Shown here one piece after another: positions 21,141 through 32,950 of a stretch of DNA of 64,000 nt. Location of the stretch: contig OX638368.1 in assembly GCA_951812925.1 (NCBI GenBank), forward strand, positions 67,914,569 to 67,978,568, read 5' to 3'. The notes beneath the pieces were generated by a model that had not been told where the DNA came from, did not search any database, and was given only the letters and a program-made list of their open reading frames with translations. A program made the position numbers and the translations under genes. Each line of letters begins with the position of its first letter. Position 1 is the first letter of the stretch. This DNA comes from Calliopum simillimum. Lineage: Eukaryota; Arthropoda; Insecta; Diptera; Lauxaniidae.

Positions 21141-22069
21141 TTAACAAAAAATTAGAAACAACAATCATTGTTTTAATTTTTAAAAAGTTGATCACAAAAT
21201 AGCCTTTATACTCTTAAATATAATTAACTTACATAGGTAAATTTTGGCTAAAACTCAAAAAACGGTACAAAACGCGTTAAAACGGCAACAAAGGTTAAGA
21301 AATCAAAAAAAGGTTGATTCCAAATAATTTGGGAAATTTTAAAAAAAATTCCCAAAGTCCGGGAAAAATATTTTTTAAAAATTCTTTAAGTCAACAAAAG
21401 TGGTTCGATGGTAACACTGATATGTACTCAGTACAAGTTCAATTGAGTGTGTATGCAGAGAAACCCACTCAATGCAACGGCTTTGCGATTGAGTTAAAGA
21501 AGATGTTAAAAACAAGAAAAGTAAATGCAGCTGAAATTTTTGCAAGTATGTATGTATGTTAGGTGCGTTTTGCACATATATTTTTAACTTCGGTAACGAA
21601 AAAAAAAAAAATATATATGTGTTCAACGAACTTGCAAAAATTGAGCGCCAAAGAAATGTGTGTATGTATGAAAATATGTAAATCAATATGTAGGTGGGTA
21701 CAATATGCAAAAATGAATACAATTAAAATTTGATGTACAATTCAACTGAGTTTAAATAAAAATAATTATTTTGCGATCACTTAACGAAATGGAAATTTGA
21801 ACGTGAATCACAAATATAATTTTTTGAATTGTATTGAACAAAAATATTGAATCTTTTTGTCCACTTTTTGTATTTTTTCACTTTTTTGCACTTTAATTGG
21901 AATGAATTGACTTACTTTTTTCCTGTTTTGTGTTTTCCTTTTGTTTTTGTTGAGTTGAGGTTGAGTTGCTGCTGCTGCCGCTTTCGATGAAGGTGGTGGT
22001 TATTTTATTTGCCAACCAAAGTACTCCAAGTCGCTGGGTATCAATCCTTGAAAGGCTCGATTGGACCAA
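21141..22069. other. No gene seen
   Basis: AT-rich DNA without a recognisable element, except possible internal sequence of an LTR element just left of 22070. Confidence 0.35.
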
Positions 22070-22650
22070 AATGTTAAGTGGAGGGTCGGAGTACTAAATT
22101 AAAAGATGTCAGATGAAAGATTTAATAAAAAACGCTAAACGTTATAAAGGTTTTAATTTGACACTTTTTCGCTATGCAAAATACAAAATAGTTCACAATA
22201 CAAATCTATTCGGTTTATGGATGCAACGCTGCCGTCTATGAATATAACAATCAAGTCTTCGGTGATGATGCTGCCCAAGTAATCATCTAACGTCGATTTT
22301 CCTACGTGATGATTTTGTGTCCAACGTTGTGCAGATTTACGTCTGGGTTCTGTGTGCTGACTGTTGTTGATGTTCTCGCCGTTGAATGTTTTTGACAATT
22401 TGTGTTGTGAATTTACGTTGAAATTATACTTTTTCTAAAATGTAGTGTTTGTGTGGCTTGTTGTAAAATCAGTGATGACGGCGGCGATCGGGCGAAAACC
22501 TCTCTTCGGGTTTATGTTCAACGCGATGGCAGCGCTTTCAATGTGTTGGCGGTCATTAGCAGAAACAATTTGTTTATGCCGTACACACACGGTTTACGTT
22601 GTACGTAAACAGAGGCCTCTGTTAGATAGGCTCCAGTACAAAATCACATG
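22070..22650 (-). mobile_element. Possible solo or truncated LTR (tentative)
   Basis: The segment begins TGTTAAGTGGAGGG and could end CAAAATCACA, giving TG...CA ends about 580 bp apart. On the minus strand the left end is followed by TTTTGGTCCAATCGAGCC, which has the TGG start expected of a primer-binding site. There is no second LTR copy or coding region, so this is only a suggestion. Confidence 0.25.
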
Positions 22651-22911
22651 ATTTTTTATAAACAAGACCTATAAGGGCACCTAGAAATTTATTTTTAAGT
22701 CCAGAAAACTATATTTCGTGATTTAATTAAAGTTCTTTGGCTGACTGACTGGCTCTAGGTCATCAAAAATATATAACAACAAAAAAAAATTTGTTCGTGA
22801 ATTGTTATTCCTTCCTGTTTCATAATTTGAGCGTGGAATTGAGTTTTAAACCTCACCCATACATTTCAATACAGCAAAATATACATACTTATTCTATTTT
22901 GTTAATTTTAG

Positions 22912-23424
22912 AACTTTATAGGCAACAACAGTAGTACTGGAAACGTCAATCATCCGAGTTCTCATTTAGTTGTTGGTAGCACTACCTCACAAAATGTCGC
23001 GAGAGCTTCTTCGCCATCAATGCCCTCAACAAGCCAGCAGGCAGCTATTTTAAAACACCAGCAACAACTTCGAAATTTACAATTACAAAAGCAAAAAACG
23101 CAAGTACACGCCAAATTGTCACCGCCTCGCTTTATTCCAGACGAGAATTTTTTCTTGTATCGCAATAATCCAACGCATTCACTGATAAATGTTGGAAGGG
23201 ATCACTTTACTACACTTTCCGATGAAATTATTTTACATATCTTCAGATGGCTTCCGAAGAAAACACTAACACGATGTAGCTGTGTTTGTAGACGCTTCAA
23301 CCGTTGCGCCAAGGATGAATCTTTATGGACGCGTTTAGATTTAGGTGGAAGAACCTTAAGAGCTGGAGCCCTGGAAAACATTTTGACAAGGGGCGTGGTT
23401 ATTCTGCGTCTGGCACAAACAGAG
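22912..23424 (+). CDS. Skp2: Skp2-like gene, F-box exon
   Basis: 171 codons. A Gln/Ser-rich lead-in is followed by an F-box at about 23208-23350: TLSDEIILHIFRWLPKK, then CVCRRFNRCAKDESLWTRLD. The F-box binds Skp1 and so joins a Cullin-1 ubiquitin ligase. Among F-box proteins the spacing and the run after it (LDLGGRTLRAGALENILTRG, then VVILRLAQTE) most resemble SKP2, which recruits cell-cycle inhibitors for degradation. The acceptor is TTTTAG at 22911 and the donor GAG|GTTGCG at 23425, phase 0 on both sides. Frame intact, under apparent selection compared with surrounding decayed TEs. Confidence 0.85.
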
Positions 23425-23482
23425 GTTGCGAAATAAAATAAGAAATTTAAAATTATATATACGTTTTTTTCTTTAATTTTAG

Positions 23483-23894
23483 TTCAACCATCCGGTTTTT
23501 GAAGCGAAATTCTTTCAAAATGAACCTGGGTTTCTAACAAAACTACAATATCTGGATTTGAGTATGATTTACATTACCAAGCCTTCACTGAAAATGTTAC
23601 TTTCACGATGTCGGGAGTTGAAGAAACTCAGTTTGGAACATGTGCCTGTTAATGACGAGATATGTTATGAAATTGCAAAGAACGCCAAGTTAGAAGCACT
23701 TAATTTGGCTCTATGCCTGGGCTTGGAGGCCTGGAGTGTGCGTAAAATGGTGGAATCTTTAAATAACCTTAATAGCTTAAACATATCATGGACCAACTTG
23801 ACTGTAGATGCCGTCACATCGCTTGTTACAAATATAACGCCAAACATAATGCGTCTCAACGTAGCCGGTTGTCGCACGACAATGTTCGATTCAC
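23483..23894 (+). CDS. Skp2: Skp2-like gene, leucine-rich-repeat exon
   Basis: 137 codons, separated from the F-box exon by a 58-bp intron (GTTGCG...TTTTAG). It encodes about five leucine-rich repeats: LQYLDLS, LKKLSLEHVPVNDEIC, LEALNLALCLGLEAW, LNSLNISWTNLTVDAV, IMRLNVAGC. In SKP2 these repeats form the substrate-binding surface. The donor is CAC|GTGAGT at 23895, leaving phase 1. The final repeats and C-terminal tail, roughly 100-130 residues in the family, are not in view. Confidence 0.85.
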
Positions 23895-24187
23895 GTGAGT
23901 TTTTTTTTTATTGCAACTAACTAATCCTTAGTTCATATAAAGCACACTATTTAATTATTTATAATCTATATTTTGAAATTTGACCTTCTCCAAGCGTTTG
24001 GCTTTGACCTTATATAGGCAGAGGGTTTGCCCAAAGTAGATAAAATTAATTTGTAGGTAAGATCTATTATTACACTGTCGGACAAAATCAATCTTTTTGT
24101 TGCACCCATGATAGTCTAAGATCTAAGATCCGGCAGTAAAAAACGTAGTGATCGAGTTTTTAGTTAAAATCTAATTTTTACATATAT

Positions 24188-24608
24188 TTATGAATGGGGG
24201 ATTATATTTTGCCGGGATCCCTATCAAAATGTGATCGCTAATATTTTCAAATTGCGATAACTTTTGAACCGTGAGTCGCACGAGGAAAAGTAGGTTTTTT
24301 CATAGAGTCATACTCTACAAGTAATTTTCATTATATGTAAAAAAGTATTTACCGTTTAAGAATTGTTTATTAAAAACCGATTTTTTTACGTTTATTTCCA
24401 ATTAAGTTTTTCATGAATAATTCCTGAACGGTAAACTTTTTTTTTGCATATAATGAAAATTACTTGTATAACATATGACTCTCCATAAAAAAGATCTAAG
24501 TAGTTTTCCTCGTGCGACTTACTGTTCATAAGTTATCGCAATTTGAAAATACTAGCAGCCACATTTTGATAGGCAACCCGGAAAATATATTCCCCAATTC
24601 ATAAATAT
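24188..24608. repeat. Long hairpin, about 190-bp arms
   Basis: The arms 24188-24380 and 24415-24608 are inverted copies. They share TCAAAATGTG, ATTTTCAAATTGCGATAACTT, GTCGCACGAGGAAAA, AAGTAATTTTCATTATATG and TTTACCGTT (allowing for orientation). It shares the wording style 'GATAACTT..GAACCGTGAGTCG' with the hairpin at 12437, but the sequences differ. Confidence 0.8.
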
Positions 24609-24699
24609 ATGGGGCAATACATACCTACTGTTTCGGATAGCATTTGACTTTTGCATCTCCGATTTTTTTGAAACTTTTTTGTCCAGTTGAGGTTAGCAT

Positions 24700-25786
24700 C
24701 CAATGTGCACAAAAACGGATGAGGATCCGTTTCGAATCCATTACGAGTTCATAAAGGTATAAAAAACGTAATCCGCGGTAACGGATCCATTTCGAACCCG
24801 TAACGTACATCAAAAACGAATTCAAAACGCTTTGTTTAGATAAAAAAAAAAACATTTTGAAGCGCTTATTAGCGAATAAAAAAAAATTAAATTCCCGTTT
24901 CGAATCCGAAACTTATGTAAAAACGAATTCAAAACGGATTTGCTTTTAAATATGTTAATGCTGTATATTTACAGAAAAAAACCGTTTTGATGCGCCTATT
25001 AGCAATTAAAACATAATAAAAAGAAAAAAAAGGAAGAAAAATAAAGGGTAAAAATCCACCTCTGGTAGGATTCGAACCTGGGCAAATTCGTTTCGATTCC
25101 GTAAATACTTCAAATACGAACTCAAAACGGATTTGCTTTATTCAATTTTTATGATAAAAAAAATATTTTTGATTTGTTTTTTTTTTCTTTTTATTTTATT
25201 GCGTATGATTTTTTGTAAACTTTTCAATTTCTGAAAAAATGTTTTTGATTCCAAATTTGAGTATATAACATTTTTTATCAAAAGAAGAGAAGAAAAACAG
25301 CACAGAATACTTATAAAAAAAACAACAGAAATTTGTTTAATATACAAACTTTAAATCTCAACATCAAATAAGTCTACATCAGTTAAGTAAACATCATATC
25401 GGTCAATAGCCTAGTTGTCTAACGTCTCGTGTATGAAAGAGTAATACCCCGGGAGCCTGAGTTCGACTCCCGGCCGGGCTAGTAATTTTTTTTTTTTTTT
25501 TGTTATTTTGTGTTTTTTAATTAAAAATAAGCGCTTCACCCTGTTTTCTTTTTTTTTTATAAGCAGCATTAACATTATTAAAAGCGAATCCGTTTTGAAT
25601 TCGTTTTTGATGTACGTTACAGGTTCGAAACGGATCCATAAAGAAGAAAAAACGATTCGTTTTTTTTTTAGGAATCCTTCCCGCAAACGGATCAGTAACA
25701 GATACGTAACGGATTCCGTAACGGATAAAAAGAACGAAAATATGAACCCGTTACGGATCCGAAACGAGTCCGTTTGGCACACTGGG
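24700..25786 (+). mobile_element. CCCARTG element, copy 4
   Basis: 1087 bp, flanked by AT at 24698-24699 and 25787-25788. One C of the leading CCC is missing. All three modules are present; the tRNA-like sequence is at about 25410-25485. Confidence 0.9.
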
Positions 25787-25787
25787 A

Positions 25788-26530
25788 TAAGTCCATTTTT
25801 TCATTTACTGCTATACAGAAGGTTTTGCTTTTAAATCAATTTAAAAATATTGGCAAGCGCTATTAAACTGATGTTAAGTGTTTACCACTGTAAATTTACC
25901 AAATTTTGTTAAGTTATAAAAATTTTTACAAGTGTAAAAGAAAATAGTCGAGTTTTTTTGGTCTGAATGGACTTATTCCACTTTCATTTGTAAATAAAAA
26001 AAAAATAATAATGAATTAAAAAATTTGTTATAATTTTTTATGACTTATTCCATTTTCATTCACAAAATATTTTGTAAATAAAAGCAAAGGAAAATTAAAA
26101 CCTAGAAAAATTTAACTTTAGAAACTGTTATTGTTTCTTTTATTTTCTTTTTGCCCAAGTAGGGCTCTGGAAATTAGTTACAGCAACAACAGCAACAAAA
26201 CGTTCTTGTCGGTCCTACTTTTAAGATATAGCCATCGGAAGATCGGGATATATCTTTTATAAAAATTGTTATAAGTTGGGAAACCCTGGAAGGATTTAAT
26301 AATATTGGTGTCATGTAAAAGATATGTTAACTTGCTACAAAATCGACCCACAAAAATTTGAGTCGTGGTTTTAGATATATCGCAAATTTTCAGAAATTTT
26401 GACCATTGTTTTTTTTAAAAAGCACTGTTTTTCCAAAAACTGTGTCATTAATGCATAGTTTTAGTAACATATTATAAAAGCCCAATTTCCCTTGTAGAAA
26501 ACAATCATAGGACACCACTTTATAGCTCAT
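25788..26530. repeat. Left arm of an inverted repeat with 34350-40495
   Basis: This sequence recurs inverted at about 34350-34898 and, after mariner B, 40382-40495. It contains repeat X at 26150-26300. Near 25945 it preserves the TA empty site of mariner B. No gene. Confidence 0.75.
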
Positions 26531-26998
26531 TTTGGAGATAAAGAATGGCATTAAATGATTACGTTAGTAAAAAAGAGCAGACGAATTTCGTCCGTACTGT
26601 ATACAACCTCAAATATAGTCGAAAACCGAGATTTTTCACTTTGAGTTTCATGATGTGATTTTAAAATTATCATTAATAACTTTGCAGAGAAATATTACAA
26701 ACAACCATTTGATAGCTCAATTTGAAGCCAAAAAAAAAGTACCAAATGATTCTGGTGATAGAAATTCACAGAAAAATTTTGTGCGTACTGCATATAACAT
26801 CCAATATAGCCAAAAATCGTGTTTTTGCACTTTTTTAGCATTTTAGGTTAAGATATCTCCGAAAAAAAAAAAAAAAAGATCAATATCGGTTCAATTGTGT
26901 ATTAACGAAAAAACTAGGGCTATTAGTTGTCATACCAGATTTTTCGGCTTAAAATTACCTTGTCTTGTTATATGACTTTGTTGTTGCTATATTTCCCT
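26531..26998. other. No gene; dispersed-repeat block
   Basis: At 26805-26875 the minus strand reads TCGGAGATATCTTAACCTAA and then AAAAGTGCAAAAACACG, a block also seen at 9225 and 63605. No coding signal. Confidence 0.45.
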
Positions 26999-27591
26999 TG
27001 CGATGGGAAATACAGCTGAGCTGTTTATCTGAAACTATAAGAGTACGGCAAAGGGATAGATGGTCGCCAAATTATACTCACCAAATGCTGTGTTGTCCAA
27101 ACGCTGAATCCCCCACTTGTCGATGTTGATGTTCACGCGTAAAGTTCCCTTAAAACGATTTATAAATAGACACAAACACTCGGTTATAGTTCCGATCACT
27201 AACTGATTTCTTTATTTTAAAATCACTTACCAGCTAGAGGTTTACAGATTCCTCTAGCTACATACATGTATGGTTACAACTTACATTATCTGTTTTCATA
27301 CTATTTCGCAGTATTGCGAAATATATCTTACTTGGCTTTATTGACGTGCCCAATAAAGTCACATATCTATGATATAGGGGTCAGATTGCTTCCGTGTTGA
27401 ACCCGCTGTTCTTTAACTCTTTTGCTTACCGTTCTTTACTAGCAGCCCCTAAAGGTATGCTAGATGTTATTACTCTGGCAGTACTAAAACTAACGCGAGT
27501 ATAGCCTTAGTACTGAGTTGAGTATGAATAACATCAAATCCCTAACGGTAGGCAATGAATATTTATAACAGCGTGTGATCAACACACAACA
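26999..27591 (-). repeat. LTR (3' in element sense)
   Basis: Bounded by TGCGATGGG and CACACAACA on the plus strand. Adjoins the polypurine tract at 27592-27608. Confidence 0.8.
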
Positions 27592-27999
27592 TCCCTCCCC
27601 CCTTATGGAAGAAAAAGTTGTTGTTATGAAGTAACAACGACTTTTTCCTTCTGAAAGTAGTTTTAACTTTTTTTTTTTCTCTTTTAATTCCTAATTATTT
27701 CTCTAACTTAGTCGGCCACCTATAACTGTATCTAGCTCCTTTGGATCATGGCTCGCTGCTGCTTACCGCTGCTGCCGCTTGGTTCTTGCCTTGTGGGTCT
27801 GCTTTCGGTGCTTCGAGCTTCTGAGGTTCTTCGGTGTGACATACCATGTTCTTGTTACATGCGGTTTCTAGGTTTAGCTGTTTTGTCCTTTGATTGATTT
27901 TGCCTGGCGGTGGCCAAAATCGGAACTTCTTCTACTTGATACGTCAGTTCTTGCGGTTAGACTTCCTTGTGGCTAGAAGTCGGCTCCGCTGTTGTGTGC

Positions 28000-28465
28000 T
28001 GGAACGTTTATTTTGGCGTACGGACTATGTTTTGACTGAAAATCGACGCTTCTGCTTACGACTGGAAAGTTTATTTTTAAGCGCCTGGACTTTATTTTGG
28101 TTGAAAGTCGACGCTTCTGCTTACGAACCGGAACATTGCTTTTTAATGCGTTGGACTTGCAATTTTCGACAAGTCAACGCGTCTGCTTCTAAACTGGAAC
28201 ATTGCTTTTTAATGCGTTGGACTTGCAATTTTCGACAAGTCAACGCGTCTGCTTCTAAACTGGAACATTGCTTTTTAATGCGTTGGACTTGCAATTTTCG
28301 ACAAGTCTACGCTTCAGCTTCTAACTGGAACATTGCTTTTTAATTCGTTTGACTTGCAATTGGTGACAAGTCTACGCTTCAGCTTCTAACTGGACCATTG
28401 CTTTTTAATTCGTTTGACTTGCAATTGGTGACAAGTCTACGCTTCAGCTTCTAACTGGACCATCT
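28000..28465. repeat. 65-66-bp tandem repeats inside the LTR element
   Basis: About seven units. The best-conserved ones start at 28130, 28196, 28262, 28327 and 28392 and contain TGGAACATTGCTTTTTAATG and GACAAGTCAACGCGTC. Both 66-bp units and the plus-strand reading produce repetitive peptides. Upstream units are diverged, and I do not regard either strand as a real gene. Confidence 0.75.
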
Positions 28466-30897
28466 ACAGATGGTAATGCCGGTCAATTTAGACGTCTGAC
28501 GCGGCCACGTGACAGGATAACATAGGAGTGGCACAACCCCGGCCCCCTCCCTTCCAACAAGATTGGATGTCATCTATGGATGACAGACAACTGATGATAT
28601 TGAGTGTTGTTGTCTGTCCGAACATTAACGCATGCAACCATGGATCATCGTCACTCTAGGCTTTTTAACATCAACTTTCTTGGCTGTCCCTCTTTAGATT
28701 TCTCTCTCTGGTATCTCTGCTGCTATTGTCGTAACGCCGTACCATGATCCCTTGCAGATTCTATCTATTTTGTTAACGATTTTACTGTATATTTATCTAG
28801 TCTTTCCTAGCTAGTCCTATGCTTTCTAAATCAAATATTTTTATTTGCTAAAACTCTTGAAAATTGGTAATTATTAAATTTACTTATATACATGACATTG
28901 AACTTAATTCCTTATTTATTCTTATTTTTCATTATATTTCAACTCAAAACAAACAATTTTGCATTTTATACAATTCTGACATAAAACATAAAATATTTAA
29001 AAATTTTTACTCTATATTTAAATACATTCTGGTTCTAAACTGAATCTTTGTTCTTCTGATTTGACAATTTCAAATTTACGTTATTTTAAAAATCAATTTT
29101 TACTTATGACTTGTTAGAATTACCTAGTTAATTTTCGAAAATCATTTAATAATTTTTTACTTATTGTTATTTACTTCTCAATCAATCAATTAAACCTAAT
29201 AATATTTTCAGAATTCACATTTACTTAACATCATTCAATTAAGATTCTACAATTTACTTGGTTATACTTTATTTGGGACTTATTTCCCTGTTTTCTATAT
29301 ATGCAGATCATTGCTACATTTCTTTTCCAAATTTTCTTACATTTTTCCTTATATTTTCTTTATAGATGTTTCGTGACTATATTAGAGTTGTTTTTCCTTT
29401 CATTTTGAATTATTTAACTATATTTTGTTTCCATTATCTTTACTATTTAAGCTAGTAATATTTTCCGAATTATAATCAAATGACTTTTTTCCGCAAATTC
29501 TGTAATTTTCTTGCACACAGTAATCAATTACAATTTCTGTTACTCCAAATAACATATTTTTAAGACTTATTCTTATGAATTTTTTTTTTTTTTTTAATTT
29601 TTCTAAAGATTTGCAACCTTTTCTTATATCTATATGCATTTAGCACTGTTCATGCATACAGATATAATTTTTTAGACGGCATTGCATTCCGTAGTATTCA
29701 TTCTAAAACAAAAATCTCCAATTGATTATTAAGTTACTTTAAAATGAGATATCATTCAGATCTCATTTTGACTTGTTTATTAAGGTTATTCACCTTCTTA
29801 AAATTTTTAAACCGATTTTATATTGCTGAAATATGTGTATGCACCTACATGCATGCAAATATATTTCGTTGCATAATCACGACTATATTTACAAAAATAT
29901 GCGAGTTCAGCAATTAACTATGGCCTTGCAATTCACGCGACGTGAAATGCCCAAGCTGAAAAATTGTGTTATGACAAGAGTGTATCGTTTTTCATAACAA
30001 AATTTTTGTTTACTTTAATACGTATTTTGTTTTAACTTAAACAAAAACAAAATCTTCATTTTTTGAATTTTTTACTATTTTTCTTTTAACCTTATATTCT
30101 ACATATTCCCAATCTAATAGTTTCTTATTTAATATAATCTACTCAATTCTAATTATTGTAATACTAATGTCTTTGACATTTTCCCCTATTTCTGTACTAT
30201 TTCATAGTTCATTTATCTAACTCTCTATATGTTATTAATTTAGTTCGTCTTAACTACTCTGACCGTTTTACCTATAAATAAAATTAGACTTCTTTAAAAG
30301 TATTCTTATTTACTCTTTTCTACATTTTGCAACATCTTACAACTTTCCTTGAAGATTATTCGATATCATGAAAACCATTCCTAATTTTAAAATTTTACAA
30401 TCCCCTATTTTTACATATGTTTTGGCAACTAGCTCGGTGCTGTTGCTTATGTTATTTCACCTTTTACTTTATTCTTCTGAATTACATTTGTTATTAATGT
30501 ATTTGTATTTTTCCCATATTTTATTCTGCCCACTTATGTATTTCATATTAAACCGAAATTTGCCCATAGTTGTTCTGTTCATTTTTGTTTACTTTGTTGG
30601 TGTAACGACAATACAATCCAAATAAATGTAACCCATTCATTAAACGCGACTCCGTTTATGTTTTGTTTAATTTTGGCTTTTCCTCTGTTTCTTTCCAATT
30701 TTTGTGCAAGTAAATTCATACGCAACTCAATTACAATATTAATTTTTAAATAATTAAATTGCCATGTCGATTACCCCGCTGGCACCTGGGCCTCCCATTA
30801 CCATTTTAGAAATTGTTTGAATTTGTCAATTCAATTTTGCTGATAATTTTTCCGCTACTATGTATTTAATCCTTCCATCATTCAGAGTTAGGTGTGT
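28466..30897. other. Internal region of the LTR element: no coding sequence
   Basis: AT-rich with scattered small frames. A second pyrimidine-rich run (CCCCGGCCCCCTCCCTTCC, near 28538) resembles an internal polypurine tract on the minus strand. No protease, RT or integrase motif was seen. Confidence 0.55.
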
Positions 30898-31520
30898 TGC
30901 GATGGGAAATACAGCTGAGCTGTTTATCTAGAGATGAAACAAAGAAACGACAGTGTTAAATTCGGTTAAGGCTACTTACCCTTGGTTCTGCTGCTCCTCC
31001 CACTTCCTGCTGCAACTATTTGTACTGGATATCCGTCACGGTGCCCCTAACTCCGGCTAAATTGAACACTTAGAGAATTAAACACACGAACAAATTAAAC
31101 ACTACACATTTGTTTCAAGTCTGATCACTAACTGATTTCTTTATTTTAAAATCACTTACCAGCTAGAGGTTTACAGATGCCTCTAGCTACATACATGCAT
31201 GGTTACAACTTACATTATCTGTTTTCATACTATTTCGCAGTATTGCGAAATATATCTTACTTGGCTTTATTGACGTGCCCAATAAAGTCACATATCTATG
31301 ATATAGGGGTCAGATTGCTTCCGTGTTGAACCCGCTGTTCTTTAACTCTTTTGCTTACCGTTCTTTACTAGCAGCCCCTAAAGGTATGCTAGATGTTATT
31401 ACTCTGGCAGTACTAAAACTAACGCGAGTATAGCCTTAGTACTGAGTTGAGTATGAATAACATCGAATCCCTAACGGTAGGCAATGAATATTTATAACAG
31501 CGTGTGATCAACACACAACA
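30898..31520 (-). repeat. LTR (5' in element sense)
   Basis: Shares TGATCACTAACTGATTTC through ACACACAACA with the other LTR almost without change. The segment 30936-31125 is different. No classical primer-binding site adjoins its inner end. Confidence 0.8.
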
Positions 31521-31731
31521 ACTTCAAAAATAGGAAAAAATGGTGTCCTTTAAACTTTTATGTAAGGATATCTCAAAACCCAGACGTAATATAGCAATTC
31601 TAGGACCGGATTCGGATTGAGCATCAAAAATCACACCTGGAATGACTATTAGCTGGTTTTTGTTTGTGTTTGTCTTAAATATGAAAAAAACCGATTTTTT
31701 TAAAAAAATCTTAAAAAATAATTTAAAATTC

Positions 31732-32830
31732 CCCAATGTGCACAAAAACGGATGAGGATCCGTTTCGAATCCATTACGAGTTCATAAAGGTATAAAAAAC
31801 GTAATCCGCGGTAACGGATCCATTTCGAACCCGTAACGTACATCAAAAACGAATTTAAAACGCTTTGTTTAGATAAAAAAAAAAACATTTTGAAGCGCTT
31901 ATTAGCGAATAAAAAAAAATTAAATTCCGCAGTCCGGGCCCGTTTCGAATCCGAAACTTATGTAAAAACGAATTCAAAACGGATTTGCTTTTAAATATGT
32001 TAATGCTGTATATTTACAGAAAAAAAAACCGTTTTGATGCGCCTATTAGCAATTAAAAAATAATAAAGAGAAAAAAAAGGAAGAAAAATAAAGGGTAAAA
32101 ATCCACCTCTGGTAGGATTCGAACCTGGGCAAATCCGTTTCGATTCCGTAAATACTTCAAATACGAACTCAAAACGGATTTGCTTTATTTAATTTTTATG
32201 ATAAAAAAAATATTTTTGATTTGTTTTTTTTTTTCTTTTTATTTTATTGCGTATGATTTTTTGTAAACTTTTCAAACTCTGTTTGAAAAAATGTTTTTGA
32301 TTCCAAATTTGAGTATATAACATTTTTTATCAAAAGAAGGGAAGAAAAACAACACAGAATACTTATAAAAAAACAACAGAAATTTGTTTAATATACAAAC
32401 TTTAAATCTCAACATCAAATAAGTCTACATCAGTTAAGTAAACATCATATCGGTCAATAGCCTAGTTGTCTAACGTCTCGTGTATGAAAGAGTAGTATCC
32501 CGGGAGCCTGAGTTCGACTCCCGGCCGGGTTAGCATTTTTTTTTTTGTTATTTTGTTTTTTTTAATTAAAAATAAGCGCTTCACCCTGTTTTCTTTTTTT
32601 TATAAGCAGCATTAACATTATTAAAAGCGAATCCGTTTTGAATTCGTTTTTGATGTACGTTACAGGTTCGAAACGGATCCATAAAAGAAGAAAAAACGAT
32701 TCGTTTTTTTTTTAGGAATCCTTCCCGCAAACGTATCAGTAACGGATACGTAACGGATTCCGTAACGGATAAAAAGAACGAAAATATGAACCCGTTACGG
32801 ATCCGAAACGAGTCCGTTTGGCACACTGGG
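31732..32830 (+). mobile_element. CCCARTG element, copy 5
   Basis: 1099 bp with complete termini, flanked by TC at 31730-31731 and 32831-32832. Three modules present. Confidence 0.92.
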
Positions 32831-32950
32831 TCAATATCTCCTGAATGGAATCAGCTAGGATTTTTTGGTTTGCAGTTTTTAAATTTAAAGACATACAGAA
32901 AACTTTCTGCATACTCAGTTTTTTATGTTTTTCTTCGAACTTAAAACAAT

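Larger units (their letters stand above)
2048..22911 (+). other. Intron of about 20.9 kb, filled with transposons
   Basis: The donor is GTAAAT at 2048 and the acceptor is TTTTAG ending at 22911; both sides are phase 0. An alternative acceptor 10 bp downstream (TATAG at 22921) would break the frame. Nearly all of the intron is nested mobile elements annotated separately. Confidence 0.55.
26999..31520 (-). mobile_element. Non-autonomous LTR retrotransposon
   Basis: Two LTRs bound it: 26999-27591 and 30898-31520. Each begins on the minus strand with TGTTGTGTGTTGATCACACG and ends CCCATCGCA. A polypurine tract (AAGGGGGGAGGGA, minus strand) abuts the first LTR, so the element reads on the minus strand. 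The 3.3-kb interior has no gag or pol frame. The LTRs agree over about 400 bp at the 5' side and about 40 bp at the 3' end but have unrelated sequence between (27038-27190 versus 30936-31125). I saw no clear flanking duplication. Superfamily uncertain. Confidence 0.75.

Noticed and set aside
22153..22651. Two modest frames as possible host exons
   Set aside because: No splice signals in phase, no recognisable domain; the region may be an LTR remnant.
27894..28343. 149-codon frame with 22-residue repeats
   Set aside because: A product of the 66-bp tandem repeats inside an LTR element read on the opposite strand; no domain.
30368..30625. Hydrophobic 85-codon frame resembling a membrane protein
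   Set aside because: T-rich DNA inside a gene-less LTR element gives Leu/Phe-rich peptides by chance.
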